This document shows, piece by piece, positions 1 to 10,164 of a DNA stretch of 64,000 nt. The notes under the pieces were generated by a model. That model searched no databases. It was not told where the DNA came from and worked only from the letters and a program-made list of their open reading frames with translations. This stretch comes from Candidatus Saccharimonadota bacterium (GTDB taxonomy: Bacteria; Patescibacteriota; Saccharimonadia; Saccharimonadales; Saccharimonadaceae): contig JAFXKT010000002.1 of the NCBI GenBank assembly GCA_017531585.1, positions 134,203 to 198,202 on the forward strand. The letters are read 5' to 3'. Position 1 is the first letter of the stretch. Every line of letters begins with the position of its first letter. The translations under genes and the position numbers were made by a program.

Positions 1-1
1 A

Positions 2-406
2 CTTCAGGAAATGCTCACAATCAAGTCTGATGATGTCTTTGGTCGTGCAAAGGCTTATGAATCTATTATTAAGGACGAAGAAATCGAAGGTCCAAAGCTT
101 CCAGAAGGCTTTAACGTCTTGGTTAAGGAACTTCAGGGTCTTGGCCTCAAGGTTGATCTTCTTGATAATGGTGATGCAAAAGACGCAGATCGTGTAATCG
201 AAAAGACCACAAAGCGCGTTCAGAGCGAAAACGACGACGCTGCAATCTATGCTCGTCACGAAGAGCTAGCTGCTGAAGAAGCAGACGAAGCTGCAGAAAT
301 GGGCATTAGCGTAGGCGAAACAGATGAAAACGGCGACTTTATCGAAGATGAGGTCGAGGAGACATCTGAAACAAATGATGATTATGAAGAAGGGGAGGAC
401 CTATAA
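2..406 (+). CDS. rpoB: RNA polymerase beta subunit, C-terminal end (partial)
   Basis: This is the last 134 codons of a gene that begins before the window. The reading frame is open from base 2 and encodes [15 protein letters not shown], the strongly conserved C-terminal segment of RpoB that packs against RpoC in the polymerase core. The conserved part ends near KVDLL. It is followed by an acidic tail of roughly 80 residues rich in Glu and Asp, a lineage-specific extension. The stop codon TAA shares its last A with the rpoC start, so translation of the two large subunits is probably coupled. Identity is firm. The size of the whole protein cannot be judged. Confidence 0.95.
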   Translation, partial: LQEMLTIKSDDVFGRAKAYESIIKDEEIEGPKLPEGFNVLVKELQGLGLKVDLLDNGDAKDADRVIEKTTKRVQSENDDAAIYARHEELAAEEADEAAEMGISVGETDENGDFIEDEVEETSETNDDYEEGEDL

Positions 407-3400
407 TGGCTTGGGCAGATAATTTTATCAGCGCAAACGATTTCGATTCGATTCGCCTCTCGGTAGCTAGTCAGGAAGATATTCTAAACTGGAGCTACGG
501 CGAAGTTACGAAACCAGAAACTATTAACTATCGTACGCAGAAACCAGAACGTGATGGTTTGTTCTGCGAACGCATCTTTGGACCAGTAAAAGATATCAAT
601 CCAAACGATCCAAAGCTAAAAGGTGTCCGCTCTCGCGAAGCAGCTGTAGATAAGGAAGGTAACCTTGTCACAAAGAGTATTACTCGCCGCGAGCGCATGG
701 GCCATATCGCACTTGCTGCGCCAGTTGCACACATTTGGTTTATGCATGGTACTCCAAGCGCACTTAGCCTACTTCTTGACCTAACCGTTAAGAGTATTGA
801 AAAAGTTGTTTACTTTGCAGCTTACCTAATCATCGAGGCTGATGACGAAGAAATTCAGAAGCGCCTTGAGGATCTCGAGGCTCAGACCGACGTTGCTAAG
901 CAGGCTATTAACGCTCGCTATGCAAAGGAATCTAAGGTCGAGGGTGCAAACCTAGAGAAGCTAGCAGCTGATCAGGCTAAGGAACTTGATGATCTTGAAG
1001 CAGATTATCAGGGCAAGAAATCCATCCTTACAAGCTTTAAGAAGGGTGCAATCATCAACGAAGCAGATTACCGCGATCTTGATGATGAATACATCGATCT
1101 TATTACTGTCGAGATGGGTGCAAGCGCAATCGAAAAGCTTTTGAAGGAAGTTGATCTTCCTGCTCTCGTCGACCAGCTACATCAGGAAGCTGACGAATCT
1201 AAGGGTACAAAGCAGAAGCGCATCATGAAGCGCCTAAAGGTTCTTGAAGGTATGCTATCTGCTGGCATCAAGCCAACCGATCTAGTAATGAATGTTATTC
1301 CTGTCATTCCACCAGATCTACGCCCAATGATTTCTCTAGCTGGTGGCCGCTTTGCTACATCAGATTTGAACGATCTTTATCGCCGTGTTATCAACCGTAA
1401 CAACCGCTTGAAGAAACTTATCGACCTCAACGCTCCAGAAGTTATCTGCCGCAACGAAAAGCGCATGCTTCAGGAAGCCGTCGATGCATTGATCGATAAC
1501 AATGCTTCTCGTGGTGGTCGTACCGCTAACTCTCAGAATGGTCGCCGCAAGCTCAAGAGTCTTTCCGATCTTCTAAAGGGTAAGCAGGGTCGCTTCCGTC
1601 AGAACCTTCTTGGTAAGCGCGTTGACTACTCTGGCCGCTCCGTAATCGTTGTAGGTCCAGAACTACGCATTCATCAGTGTGGTCTTCCAAAGCAGATGGC
1701 ACTTGAACTCTTTAAGCCATTTGTAATTAGCTGGCTTATCAAGCACGAACATGCTACAAACATCCGCTCCGCTACACGCCTAATCGACGCTGGCGAAACA
1801 GTTGTTTGGGATGCTCTTGACGAGGTCATTGAAGGCAAATACGTTCTTCTTAACCGTGCTCCGTCTCTACACCGTCTATCCGTTCAGGCTTTCCAGCCAA
1901 AACTTGTCGATGGTAAAGCAATCCAGCTTCACCCACTCGTAGCTAACGGTTTCAACGCCGACTACGATGGTGACCAGATGGCTGTCCACCTACCACTTTC
2001 CAGCTCCGCACAGCGCGAAGCTAAGGAATTGATGGCAGCTGGTCGCAACCTCTTGAAGCCTGCCGATGGTGCTCCAGTCCTATCTATTACACAGGACGTC
2101 GTTCTCGGTAGCTACTACCTAACTTACGAAAAACCATCCGCACAGGGTGAAATCCGTGCCTTTACAAGCGTATACGAAGCAGAACTTGCTTACGATATGG
2201 GTATTATCCAGCTTCAGAGCCCAATCCGTGTTCATACGAAGGGCGAAAAGCGTGATACAACTCTTGGCCGCGTCTTCTTCAACGAGATTCTTCCAAAAGA
2301 ATACCCATACGATAACGGTGTTCAGAACAAGAAGCATTTGTCTCAGGTTATGGCAAACATCATGGATCAGTTCGGTGCAGATGTTGCTGTCGAGGCAGCT
2401 GATGCTATCAAGGATCTATCCTTCAAATATGAAACCATCGCTGGTATTTCCGTCTCTAAGGACGACTATCCAGACTTCGAAGGCGTAGAAGAAAAGATTG
2501 CCGAAGGTGAAGGCCGTGCTGCTCAGATTTCACAGCAGTTTGACGAAGGTCTTATTACCGAGGATGAGCGCTATCGCTTGACTGTCGCTTCCTGGAGAAA
2601 GACAGATGATGAAGTCTCCAAGCTCGTAAAAGACGATCTTGATTCTCACGATACTAACATTACAATCATGACCAACTCTGGTGCTCGTGGTTCCGCAGGT
2701 AACATTAAGCTTGCTTCCGCTACAATCGGTATCATGGTCGACGTCTTCAACCGTGAGATTGAGCTTCCGGTTAAGTCTAGCTACAAGAAGGGCTTGAACA
2801 CACTCGAATCCTTCATCGCAACTCGTGGTGCACGTCAGGGTCAGGTCTCTACCGCTCTACGTACTGCAGACTCTGGTTATCTAACCCGCCGTCTCGTCGA
2901 TGTGTCTCAGGATGTCTTCACTGTCGAAGAAGAAGCGGAAGATCCAGGCTTCGCAATTCACAAATGGGAAAGCGAATATACTGGTATCGACTTTGCCGCA
3001 CGTATCTTTGGTCGCTATGCTGCCGAGAACGTTCCTAAGTATGGTATTCAGGAAGGCGAACTTATCAGCCTCGATGTCGCAAAGCAGATGGCTGAAGATG
3101 ACGAAATCGAAAGCGTCAAGATTAAGAGCGTTCTTACGACTACCTGCAACGAAGGTGTTCCACGCGAGGCTTACGGTATCGATATGGCAACCCGCGAACC
3201 CGTAGCTTACCACGAACCAGTTGGTGTTATCGCCGCTCAGTCCGTCGGTGAACCTGGTACACAGCTAACGCTCGATACCAAGCACTCTAGCGGTGTTGCT
3301 GGTTCCGGTGCTATCTCTCGTGGTCTTCCACGTGTTGAGGAGCTTCTTGAAGCTCGTACACCAAAGGGTATGGCATATATTGCTACTATTGCCGGTACTG

Positions 3401-4242
3401 TCGATGTTTGGGAAGAAGGTAACTTTAATATTATTCAGGTCACCCCAGAAGCCGGTAAGTCTCAGACCTTCAAGCTTGAAGGCCGCAAGGCTAAGGTGAA
3501 AGATGGCGCAACTGTTAAGGTTGGCGCTGTTATCGCAAGCAAGGCTAAGGGTGCTGAACCAATCGTTGCTCCATTTGATGGTGTAGCAGAGCTTACAGAG
3601 GATAGCATTGTACTCGTTGCAAACGCTGGTTCTCCAATGAAGGTTTCTGTACCAAACGATTATGGTGTAGCTGTCCACGCTGGTGACCATGTTGAACCAG
3701 GTGATCGCCTATCCGAAGGTTCTTTGAACTTGCAAGATCTCATGAAGTACAAGGGCGTAGAAGAAACCGAGCGCTATATCTTGAACGATATCCTCGCAAT
3801 CTATGCTGCTCAGGGTCATGAAATCTCCGCAAAGCATCTTGAAATCATTATTCGCCAGATGTTCTCTCGCGTAATGATCGAAAACGCAGGTGATACCGAA
3901 TTCGTTACTGGTGATATCGTCAGTAAGGCCGCTGTTGTTCGTGAGAACAACAAGGTTCAGGCAGAAGGCAAGCAGCCAGCTGAATTCTCTCAGCTCCTAC
4001 TTGGTATCTCGAAGGTCTCTATCTACTCTGACTCCTTCTTGTCTGCTGCATCCTTCCAGGATACAACACGCGTTCTTATTAGCTCCGCAATCTCTGGTCG
4101 TGTTGACCACCTCAAGGGTCTAAAGGAGAACGTAATTATTGGTCGCAAGATCCCTGTAGGTACTGGTGCTGCTCCACTAAAAGACAATAGCGAAGTCGAA
4201 GAAGAAAACGAAGAAGCTGAAGTCTCTAGCGTAGAAGCCTAG
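406..4242 (+). CDS. rpoC: DNA-directed RNA polymerase beta' subunit
   Basis: This is the catalytic large subunit of RNA polymerase, 1278 aa. The absolutely conserved active-site Mg2+ loop appears as [14 protein letters not shown] near residue 515, where most bacteria have NADFDGD. Further family landmarks are [16 protein letters not shown], the bridge-helix and trigger-loop region around [17 protein letters not shown], and a C-terminal end near [18 protein letters not shown] coiled, charged insertion lies near residues 150-210. A strong ribosome site (GGGGAGG at 392-398) lies inside the end of rpoB, and the genes overlap by one base. The final residues form an acidic tail like that of RpoB. 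Function is certain. Confidence 0.98.
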   Translation: MAWADNFISANDFDSIRLSVASQEDILNWSYGEVTKPETINYRTQKPERDGLFCERIFGPVKDINPNDPKLKGVRSREAAVDKEGNLVTKSITRRERMGHIALAAPVAHIWFMHGTPSALSLLLDLTVKSIEKVVYFAAYLIIEADDEEIQKRLEDLEAQTDVAKQAINARYAKESKVEGANLEKLAADQAKELDDLEADYQGKKSILTSFKKGAIINEADYRDLDDEYIDLITVEMGASAIEKLLKEVDLPALVDQLHQEADESKGTKQKRIMKRLKVLEGMLSAGIKPTDLVMNVIPVIPPDLRPMISLAGGRFATSDLNDLYRRVINRNNRLKKLIDLNAPEVICRNEKRMLQEAVDALIDNNASRGGRTANSQNGRRKLKSLSDLLKGKQGRFRQNLLGKRVDYSGRSVIVVGPELRIHQCGLPKQMALELFKPFVISWLIKHEHATNIRSATRLIDAGETVVWDALDEVIEGKYVLLNRAPSLHRLSVQAFQPKLVDGKAIQLHPLVANGFNADYDGDQMAVHLPLSSSAQREAKELMAAGRNLLKPADGAPVLSITQDVVLGSYYLTYEKPSAQGEIRAFTSVYEAELAYDMGIIQLQSPIRVHTKGEKRDTTLGRVFFNEILPKEYPYDNGVQNKKHLSQVMANIMDQFGADVAVEAADAIKDLSFKYETIAGISVSKDDYPDFEGVEEKIAEGEGRAAQISQQFDEGLITEDERYRLTVASWRKTDDEVSKLVKDDLDSHDTNITIMTNSGARGSAGNIKLASATIGIMVDVFNREIELPVKSSYKKGLNTLESFIATRGARQGQVSTALRTADSGYLTRRLVDVSQDVFTVEEEAEDPGFAIHKWESEYTGIDFAARIFGRYAAENVPKYGIQEGELISLDVAKQMAEDDEIESVKIKSVLTTTCNEGVPREAYGIDMATREPVAYHEPVGVIAAQSVGEPGTQLTLDTKHSSGVAGSGAISRGLPRVEELLEARTPKGMAYIATIAGTVDVWEEGNFNIIQVTPEAGKSQTFKLEGRKAKVKDGATVKVGAVIASKAKGAEPIVAPFDGVAELTEDSIVLVANAGSPMKVSVPNDYGVAVHAGDHVEPGDRLSEGSLNLQDLMKYKGVEETERYILNDILAIYAAQGHEISAKHLEIIIRQMFSRVMIENAGDTEFVTGDIVSKAAVVRENNKVQAEGKQPAEFSQLLLGISKVSIYSDSFLSAASFQDTTRVLISSAISGRVDHLKGLKENVIIGRKIPVGTGAAPLKDNSEVEEENEEAEVSSVEA

Positions 4243-4252
4243 TAGCTAAAAT

Positions 4253-4284
4253 AAAAAATATCCTCCACTCGGGGGATATTTTTT
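4253..4284 (+). terminator. Intrinsic terminator after rpoBC
   Basis: The arms ATATCCTCC and GGGGGATAT pair around the loop ACTC and are flanked by A and T runs. It lies about 10 bases after the rpoC stop. Confidence 0.85.
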
Positions 4285-4327
4285 GTTATATAATATTTTT
4301 AAAGAATGCCCTAACAGGGGTAGAAAT

Positions 4328-4356
4328 TTGAATTTTAGTCATAAAACTGGTATAAT
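4328..4356 (+). promoter_or_regulatory. Promoter for the 61-aa membrane protein gene
   Basis: TTGAAT and TATAAT are separated by 17 bases, and TGG precedes the -10 to make it extended. The predicted transcription start is only about 5 bases before the ATG at 4368, so the mRNA would be nearly leaderless. Confidence 0.7.
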
Positions 4357-4367
4357 ACAAACACTAT

Positions 4368-4553
4368 ATGGAAACTGCGATCAGTGCTTTTACTAGCTCA
4401 TTCTTGACGAGCGTAAATATCCTTTGGGTAATTGCGGGTCTTTTTGGTCTCTTGCTAATTAGCGGTATGGTCGTAGTTGCTTTGAACTGGCTTGAACGCC
4501 GCGTAGAGCGCGCTGAGCTCGAGAAAAAGATTCTTCATAAAGACAACAACTAA
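4368..4553 (+). CDS. Small single-pass membrane protein, 61 aa
   Basis: I do not recognise a family. The protein has a short polar N terminus, one strongly hydrophobic helix (about residues 17-39, VNILWVIAGLFGLLLISGMV), then a charged amphipathic tail rich in Arg, Glu and Lys (RRVERAELEKKILHK) expected in the cytosol. No Shine-Dalgarno precedes the ATG, and a good extended -10 promoter lies 11 bases upstream. A weak hairpin (AAAGC/GCTTT, 4554-4570) follows the stop. It sits alone between rpoC and a cysteine desulfurase-like operon. Promoter, spacing and clean topology make it a likely real gene. Confidence 0.7.
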   Translation: METAISAFTSSFLTSVNILWVIAGLFGLLLISGMVVVALNWLERRVERAELEKKILHKDNN

Positions 4554-4575
4554 AGCAAAAGCTTTTTCTTCATGA

Positions 4576-4581
4576 TATAAT
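4576..4581 (+). promoter_or_regulatory. Extended -10 promoter element
   Basis: TATAAT is preceded by TGA. A GAGGAGG Shine-Dalgarno follows just before the ATG at 4603, so this operon has a conventional short leader. Confidence 0.65.
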
Positions 4582-4602
4582 AATCTTGAAGAGGAGGTTT
4601 AT

Positions 4603-5766
4603 ATGCAGGATTTTGACTACTTAAAAGACGGTGATGTTTATTTTGATGCTGCCTGTCAGTCTCTCCGTCCACGACCTGTTATTGACGCATTAAATCGTTA
4701 TTATACAGAGCATAATTCTTGTGGTGAACGCGTAAAATACGCTTGGGGTAAGCGCACGGACGAAATTGTTGAGGGCGCGCGCCTTCATGCTTTAAAATTC
4801 TTGGGACTAAAGAATAAGGAATACTTTACGTCCTTTACGCTCAATACTACCTATGGCATTAACCTGATTTTGAATCAGATTAGGCCAGAGCTATTCGAGA
4901 AGGTTATGACGTCCGAGATTGAGCATAACTCGGTATTTTTGCCGACTATGTCTTTCGCAGAGCACAACGATATGCCGCGCGAGATTATGAAGCGTGAAGA
5001 GGATGGATCTATTGATATTACGAAATATGACTTCACGAAGGCGCTTGTCGTCGTAAATGCCGTGTCTAATATCGATGGTAGGGAACTTGTAAATCTAAAA
5101 GAACTTACAAAAGCCGTTCATAAGGCTGGCGGCGTGATTATTCTTGATGCTGCTCAGGCATTTGCTCACAACTCTGAACTACTTCACAAGACCGAGGTCG
5201 ACGCGCTATGTACTTCTGCGCATAAGATGTATGCTGCTTCACTTGGCGTAATCGTTGCTCGCCGTGATTTAGTTCCAAAGCTCGATACGCGCTTTGTTGG
5301 CGGCGGCATGGTCGACGATGTTCATCGTGACGAAATGTTCCTGTCCGCAAAGAATCCAGATAATGTCCATACGATTTTCGAAGCTGGTCTTCAGGCCTGG
5401 GGCGAGATTATTGCCTTTGACGCCGCTCTGACTTGGCTCGAAAAGCTATCCAAGAAAGACAAACAGCAGCTTCATGATAACTGCGATCGCATCTTTGAGT
5501 TCTTGAAGAATCAGCCACGCGTTCATCTATTAAACAAGACTGCTTCGCCAACCTTTAGTTTCTATATTGATGGCCTAGATTCTCATCTTGTAGGTGAAGC
5601 ATTATCTGACGAGGGCATTATGGCTCGCACGGGTTATTTCTGTGTTCATTATTATCTTGGGCAGGTGCTTAATGTTCCGCCACTAATTCGCTTCTCATTG
5701 GGTTACCATGTTCGCGAGACTGACGTGGACAAGGTCCTTAAGGTTCTAGAAAGGATGCTAGGTTAA
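4603..5766 (+). CDS. Aminotransferase class V / cysteine desulfurase-like protein
   Basis: This is a 387-aa PLP-dependent fold-type I enzyme. The PLP-binding lysine is seen in TSAHKMYA (K208), preceded by the cofactor-contacting aspartate in ILDAAQAFAH. A cysteine in RTGYFCVHYYL (C347) sits where SufS/IscS enzymes carry the catalytic Cys (RTGxxC). It therefore probably removes sulfur from cysteine as a persulfide for Fe-S clusters or tRNA thiolation, but no scaffold gene (sufU, iscU or sufBCD) is adjacent. The start is fixed by GAGGAGG at 4591-4597. It overlaps the next gene by one base (TAATG), implying an operon. A related lyase of the same fold is the alternative. Confidence 0.85.
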   Translation: MQDFDYLKDGDVYFDAACQSLRPRPVIDALNRYYTEHNSCGERVKYAWGKRTDEIVEGARLHALKFLGLKNKEYFTSFTLNTTYGINLILNQIRPELFEKVMTSEIEHNSVFLPTMSFAEHNDMPREIMKREEDGSIDITKYDFTKALVVVNAVSNIDGRELVNLKELTKAVHKAGGVIILDAAQAFAHNSELLHKTEVDALCTSAHKMYAASLGVIVARRDLVPKLDTRFVGGGMVDDVHRDEMFLSAKNPDNVHTIFEAGLQAWGEIIAFDAALTWLEKLSKKDKQQLHDNCDRIFEFLKNQPRVHLLNKTASPTFSFYIDGLDSHLVGEALSDEGIMARTGYFCVHYYLGQVLNVPPLIRFSLGYHVRETDVDKVLKVLERMLG

Positions 5767-6848
5767 TGGTCTGCATTGCAGCATTTATTATTTTGGCTAT
5801 TGTTGGTATTTTTGTAGCCTTTTTGTCGATATTCAAGAGAGATATCGGCCGCAAGTATTGGAAGGTTTTCAAAAAATCTACTAGCTGTTTTACGAAACAT
5901 ATTACCTTTCAGAAATGCGATACGAACTTCAAGGATGACGTAAAGAACTCGCTTCTTCGCAAGGTTGTTATTAAGCATCCAAAGGCTGTAAAGCCGCTTT
6001 CTGTCACAATTGAGGTGGTCTCAGTCCTGATTGTTCTGGTTACGGTTTGGTCGCTTGTTGAGGGTGTTAAGGCTGGTATGGCTCTCTGGACTCTCGGTAG
6101 CTGTAATGTCCGCCAACCTTCCGCATGCTCACTAAGTTCCGAAGCTTGTAGTATCGATAGCGGCAATGAAGCAAGCAATCCAATCGAGGCTATTGGCCTC
6201 TGGTTTGCTGACTGGGGCGAAATCTTTGGTGCATTGCCGGATAGATTCCGCTCTTGGGATACCGAACAGTTTGACCTAACGGGCGTAGATATGAGCTATA
6301 TGGCGCCAAGCGATGCGCCTACGGCAATCGATATCTTTGATCCGGGTTGCGAAGTTTGTGCTCAATCCTTTGAAAATCAGGTCAATTCTAACTTCTTCAA
6401 TAGATACAAGGTAAAGCTAATTGTCTTCCCAATTCAGAACGAGAAGGGTCAATACAAGTTCGAGAACTCCGAGATCGTTTCGCGCTATATTTTGGCAGTA
6501 AACGAATACGGTAATCCTAGCGAAATTACAGATAGTAATGCTTTGCCGGCCGGCTATAAGATTATTAGCAGAATTTTCCTTGAGAAGAATCACGAAAACA
6601 AATCCTACCAGTATTTGTTTAACAATGTCTATACGCACGACGAAGCAGAAGAAAAACTTCGGTCTTGGCTAAAGGAATTTGGCTATAGTAAGGCAGAGAT
6701 TTCCGAGATTGGCGAGCGTGCTCATTCTGAAGACATCTCGAATGTTATTACTAAGAACAATGATATTGTTGTAAATAACATTCATGCCAAAGGTATTCCT
6801 ACCTCGATTTATGATAATCGCAAACATACTGGAAGGTACGAAAAATAA
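5766..6848 (+). CDS. Membrane-anchored DsbA/thioredoxin-fold protein
   Basis: This is a 360-aa protein with two hydrophobic segments (about residues 1-22 and 80-105) and an outward-facing C-terminal domain. That domain carries a CxxC pair (GCEVCAQS, C195 and C198) and a thioredoxin-like cis-proline loop (KGIPTSIYD, near residue 345), the arrangement of DsbA-like disulfide oxidoreductases. Two further pairs of Cys lie just after the second helix. The likely role is thiol-disulfide exchange on exported proteins. This fits the Cys-containing surface proteins encoded elsewhere in the window. It is coupled by TAATG overlaps to the upstream desulfurase-like gene and to uppP downstream. The exact redox direction is unknown. 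Confidence 0.75.
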   Translation: MVCIAAFIILAIVGIFVAFLSIFKRDIGRKYWKVFKKSTSCFTKHITFQKCDTNFKDDVKNSLLRKVVIKHPKAVKPLSVTIEVVSVLIVLVTVWSLVEGVKAGMALWTLGSCNVRQPSACSLSSEACSIDSGNEASNPIEAIGLWFADWGEIFGALPDRFRSWDTEQFDLTGVDMSYMAPSDAPTAIDIFDPGCEVCAQSFENQVNSNFFNRYKVKLIVFPIQNEKGQYKFENSEIVSRYILAVNEYGNPSEITDSNALPAGYKIISRIFLEKNHENKSYQYLFNNVYTHDEAEEKLRSWLKEFGYSKAEISEIGERAHSEDISNVITKNNDIVVNNIHAKGIPTSIYDNRKHTGRYEK

Positions 6849-7636
6849 TGTGGTTCCATCGAGCTTTTTGGCTTGGTTTGGTTCGTGGTATTACGGAATT
6901 TTTGCCAATCTCCAGCACTGGTCATGCTAGGCTGTTTCAAGAGATTTTAAGCGAAGAAGCTTATCGGGTTAGCTTTTTGTATGGCTTTACGAGTCTGGCA
7001 ATTCTGCTGGCTAACCTTATCTTCTTTAGGAGAGAGCTAAAAGGAATCTTTAAAAAGAAGAAAACTATTTTGAACGTTCTAATCTCTGGGCTACCAGTCG
7101 CACTTCTCATAGTATTCCTACAGAAATCGATCGCTTCTAGTGAGCTCTTGTCTGGTTTTTGGATTATTGCGGCAGCCTTTGCTGTTACTGGTGTAATTCT
7201 TATCAAGTTTAATAAGCTCCCGTCCATGAAGAAGGTGAAGAGCTACGAGGACCTAAAGATTACTGATGCTTTGTGTATTGGGATTGTAAATCTCTTTGCA
7301 CTCGTTCCTGGCTTTTCGCGCTTTGGACTAAGTTTTATCAGCACAAAAATTGTCGGCCTAGATACGAAAAACTCTCTAAAGTATAGTTATCTAGCGAGTA
7401 TCCCGAGTCTTGTTGTGATCTCGATTGCGAGCTTTACGAATCCCAATGCGTTAAACTTCTTGTCTACAGACTTTGGCCAGTGTAGCTTGGCGTTCGGTAT
7501 GGCCTTTATTGCGGCGCTTTATGTACTTGCCCTTACGAAGATGTATTTTGCCAAAAAGAACGATACGAAAGTCCTTGGCTGGTATTTAATATTTGCTACA
7601 CTGACTATTTGCGTTTTTGAGCTTTTGAAACAATAA
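6848..7636 (+). CDS. uppP: Undecaprenyl-diphosphatase (UppP/BacA family)
   Basis: This is a 262-aa polytopic membrane protein that dephosphorylates undecaprenyl diphosphate to recycle the lipid carrier for cell-wall and surface-polymer synthesis. The family signature GITEFLPISSTGH lies at residues 14-26, and the second conserved motif VPGFSRFG near residue 153 (usually PGxSRSG) supplies the catalytic Arg. Length matches the family. It is the last gene of a three-gene TAATG-overlapped operon. It works together with UppS at 24 kb and the polymer locus at 31-43 kb, which consume undecaprenyl phosphate. Identification is firm. Confidence 0.93.
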   Translation: MWFHRAFWLGLVRGITEFLPISSTGHARLFQEILSEEAYRVSFLYGFTSLAILLANLIFFRRELKGIFKKKKTILNVLISGLPVALLIVFLQKSIASSELLSGFWIIAAAFAVTGVILIKFNKLPSMKKVKSYEDLKITDALCIGIVNLFALVPGFSRFGLSFISTKIVGLDTKNSLKYSYLASIPSLVVISIASFTNPNALNFLSTDFGQCSLAFGMAFIAALYVLALTKMYFAKKNDTKVLGWYLIFATLTICVFELLKQ

Positions 7637-7688
7637 AATCGCTACGCCATAAATAGCATAAAAGTCAATGGCGTACCCCTTGAAAATA

Positions 7689-7697
7689 TGGTAAAAT
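7689..7697 (+). promoter_or_regulatory. Extended -10 promoter of lepA
   Basis: TGG-TAAAAT ends 7 bases before the GTG at 7704, so the expected transcription start coincides with the start codon (leaderless). No clear -35 and no Shine-Dalgarno are seen. Confidence 0.65.
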
Positions 7698-7703
7698 TAG
7701 CTT

Positions 7704-9485
7704 GTGAATATAGATAAAATCCGCAATTTTTGTATTATTGCGCATATTGACCACGGCAAGTCGACTTTGGCTGATAGAATGCTCGAAATAACGGGCACTG
7801 TTGCTAAACGCGAAATGAAATCTCAGCTACTAGATAGTATGGAGCTTGAGCGCGAAAAGGGTATCACTATTAAGTTGACGCCTGTTTGTATGCAATATAA
7901 AGGCTATTCTTTGAATCTTATCGACACGCCAGGTCACGTGGATTTTTCTTATGAGGTTTCCCGCTCGCTCCAGGCAGTAGAGGGCGCTATTCTTGTTGTT
8001 GATGCTACGCAGGGCATTCAGGCGCAGACTCTTGCAAACGTTTATCTTGCGCTCGAACAGGATTTGACGATTATTCCTGTCATTAACAAAATTGATCTTC
8101 CTGCTAGCGACGTTCCTCGCGTTTCTGCCGAGATTATGAATCTTCTTGGCTGTGACGAATCTGAGATTATTAAGGTTTCTGCAAAGACTGGCGAACATGT
8201 CGACGAGGTTCTTGATGCAATTATTGATCGTGTTCCGGCGCCAAAGCTCGAAGAAGGCAATGAGACTAAAGCTCTTATCTTCGACTCCTATTTCGACGAT
8301 TATCGCGGTGTTGTGCTTTATGTTCGTATGTTTGGTGGTAGCTTGCCAAAGAATTCTAATATCACGATGATGGCAACTGGCTCCAAGGATATTGCGCTCG
8401 AAGTTGGTATCTTGAATCCAAAGATGTCTCCGCGCCAGACGCTCGAACCCGGAGAAATTGGATATATTGTAACGAACCTCAAGGCGACTCGTGAAGCAAA
8501 GGTAGGCGATACAGTAACGCTTACTAAGAATCCCGCGACGAAAGCATTGCCGGGCTACAAAAACGTTCGCCCATTTGTCTATGCTGGCTTCTTCCCAGTT
8601 TCTAACGACCAGTATAAAGATCTTAAAGACGCACTAGAAAAACTATCTTTAGCGGATTCTGCCTTGCAATATGAACCGGAAAACTCTCCAGTGCTTGGCT
8701 TTGGTCTTCGCATCGGCTTCCTTGGTCTCCTTCATATGGATATTATTCGTGAACGTCTCGAGCGCGAGTTTAAGCTCGATCTTATCGTGACGAATCCATC
8801 GACAGACTATCACGTCTTGCTAACTAGTGGCGAAGAACTGGATATTCGTAGCGCCTCGGATTTGCCAGATGTAACCTTCATAAACGAGATTCGCGAGCCG
8901 TGGGCAAAGGGCGAAATTATTACGCCAAAGGAATATATCGGCGCCATCCTTGAGCTTATTATTGGCAAACGTGGTATCCAGAAAAACATCTCATATATTG
9001 ATACTCGTGCTGTTATCGACTTTGAGGCTCCAATGGCGAACCTTCTTACAGATTTCTATGATCAGCTTAAGTCTTCTACATCCGGCTATGCTAGCTTTAA
9101 TTATGAGCTTGGTGGATATAAGGCGGAAGATTTGGTTCGTGTAGATGTCTTGGTTGCTGGCGAAAAGATTGATGCCTTGTCTGTTATGGCTCACCGTAGT
9201 GAAGCTGACGCAATCGGTCGTACAGTTACAAAGAAGCTAAAGGAAGTTATTCCGCGTCAGAACTTCGAGGTGGCACTTCAGGCTGCAATTGGTGCAAGGA
9301 TTATCGCGCGCGAAACGCTTGGTGCATATCGCAAGGACGTTACGGTAAAGATTCATACTGGTGACCGTGACCGTAAAGCAAAGCTGACCGAGAAGCAGAA
9401 ACGTGGTAAAGCTCGCATGAAGCGCTTTGGCAAAGTAGATATTCCAAGCGAAGCCTTTACAGTATTACTAAAAAGAGATAATTAA
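7704..9485 (+). CDS. lepA: Translation elongation factor 4 (LepA)
   Basis: This is a 593-aa translational GTPase that back-translocates or remodels stalled ribosomes. G1 is AHIDHGKST (residues 13-21), G2/G3 regions include REKGITIKL and DTPGHVDF, and G4 is NKIDLP. The LepA-specific C terminus ends with a basic segment, KQKRGKARMKRFGKVD. Length is typical. The start is GTG, chosen because the extended -10 lies 7 bases upstream, leaving no room for a leader, and because translation from there begins MNIDKIRNFCIIAHIDHGKS as in homologues. A bidirectional terminator follows. Confidence 0.96.
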   Translation: MNIDKIRNFCIIAHIDHGKSTLADRMLEITGTVAKREMKSQLLDSMELEREKGITIKLTPVCMQYKGYSLNLIDTPGHVDFSYEVSRSLQAVEGAILVVDATQGIQAQTLANVYLALEQDLTIIPVINKIDLPASDVPRVSAEIMNLLGCDESEIIKVSAKTGEHVDEVLDAIIDRVPAPKLEEGNETKALIFDSYFDDYRGVVLYVRMFGGSLPKNSNITMMATGSKDIALEVGILNPKMSPRQTLEPGEIGYIVTNLKATREAKVGDTVTLTKNPATKALPGYKNVRPFVYAGFFPVSNDQYKDLKDALEKLSLADSALQYEPENSPVLGFGLRIGFLGLLHMDIIRERLEREFKLDLIVTNPSTDYHVLLTSGEELDIRSASDLPDVTFINEIREPWAKGEIITPKEYIGAILELIIGKRGIQKNISYIDTRAVIDFEAPMANLLTDFYDQLKSSTSGYASFNYELGGYKAEDLVRVDVLVAGEKIDALSVMAHRSEADAIGRTVTKKLKEVIPRQNFEVALQAAIGARIIARETLGAYRKDVTVKIHTGDRDRKAKLTEKQKRGKARMKRFGKVDIPSEAFTVLLKRDN

Positions 9486-9517
9486 AAAATAGAGCTGGAT
9501 GAACCAGCTCTATTTTT
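9485..9517. terminator. Bidirectional terminator between lepA and the NMP kinase gene
   Basis: AAAATAGAGCTGG pairs with CCAGCTCTATTTT, with A and T runs on both sides. It serves two convergent genes. Confidence 0.85.
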
Positions 9518-9520
9518 ATG

Positions 9521-10138
9521 TTATTTACAAACTTTAAGTAGTGCTTCGATAGTATTCTGGAATACTTCGTCGCGGCTTTCCTTGGCGTCAACCTCTACGA
9601 GCAAGCCTTCGTTCTTGTAAACTTCAAGAACTGGAAGAGTCTTCTCGTTGAATTCCTTAATGCGAAGCTCAAGTGCTTCTTCGTTTAGGTCATCGCCACG
9701 AGCGCCACGATCTAGGCTCTCGAGTGCAAGATTGCGGCGTTTCTCCATCTCTTCGCGCGAGATATTGAGGAGGATTGCTGCCTTGATAGGATGTCCAGCA
9801 TTAGCAGCAGCTTCCATGACTGGGCGTTCTTCGCCTTCCCAACGGCCAACACTGCTAAGAATCAAAGGAAATTCCTTCAAATCTTCGTTTGCGAAATATG
9901 GCAAAACAATAGTGCGGAATTTGTCTGTGCTCGCAAGAGCGCCAGAATTCATTTCTTCGCGTAACTTTTCATCTCTCTCCTGAGCGTCGCGTAGGATGGA
10001 GCCGGAGCTAAGTAGTTTACCGCCAAAGGTTTCGGCGAGGCGAGCGCCAATGGTGTCTTTTCCCGAAAAAGGCATGCCAAAGATATTGATACTACCTGTG
10101 CCGAGCCATTCTTTGATGATTTCGATATTCTGTTCCAT
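9521..10138 (-). CDS. Adenylate kinase-like nucleoside monophosphate kinase
   Basis: This is a 205-aa P-loop kinase. The Walker A motif is GMPFSGKDT (residues 21-29), and the NMP-binding region LLSSGSILRDA corresponds to the Adk motif ISTGDMLR. A late segment, RGARGDDLNEEALELRI, resembles the Arg-rich R-x-D-D stretch of Adk before the final helices. The classic LID zinc Cys motifs are absent, so it is a short-LID type. It may phosphorylate AMP or another NMP. The usual adk of the ribosomal-protein operon would lie elsewhere, so this could be a second, specialised kinase. It is monocistronic, divergent from the next gene, and ends in a shared terminator. Confidence 0.75.
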   Translation of the reverse strand: MEQNIEIIKEWLGTGSINIFGMPFSGKDTIGARLAETFGGKLLSSGSILRDAQERDEKLREEMNSGALASTDKFRTIVLPYFANEDLKEFPLILSSVGRWEGEERPVMEAAANAGHPIKAAILLNISREEMEKRRNLALESLDRGARGDDLNEEALELRIKEFNEKTLPVLEVYKNEGLLVEVDAKESRDEVFQNTIEALLKVCK

Positions 10139-10147
10139 AATTTTTAA

Positions 10148-10163
10148 TGTTAAAATTGTATCA
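10148..10163. promoter_or_regulatory. Overlapping divergent -10 elements
   Basis: On the plus strand TGT-TAAAAT (10148-10156) ends 9 bases before the ATG at 10165. On the minus strand TGA-TACAAT (reverse of 10155-10163) drives the kinase gene. The two elements overlap, so the promoters probably exclude each other. Confidence 0.6.
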
Positions 10164-10164
10164 T

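Noticed and set aside
2147-2488. Long open frames in other phases inside rpoC (also 3265-3690 on the minus strand)
   Set aside because: They lie wholly inside a certain gene, have no ribosome site or promoter, and their peptides have no protein-like character.
7930-7945. CACGTG in lepA as a parS site
   Set aside because: Only the central six bases match; the flanking arms of the 16-bp parS palindrome are missing. No parS was found in the window.
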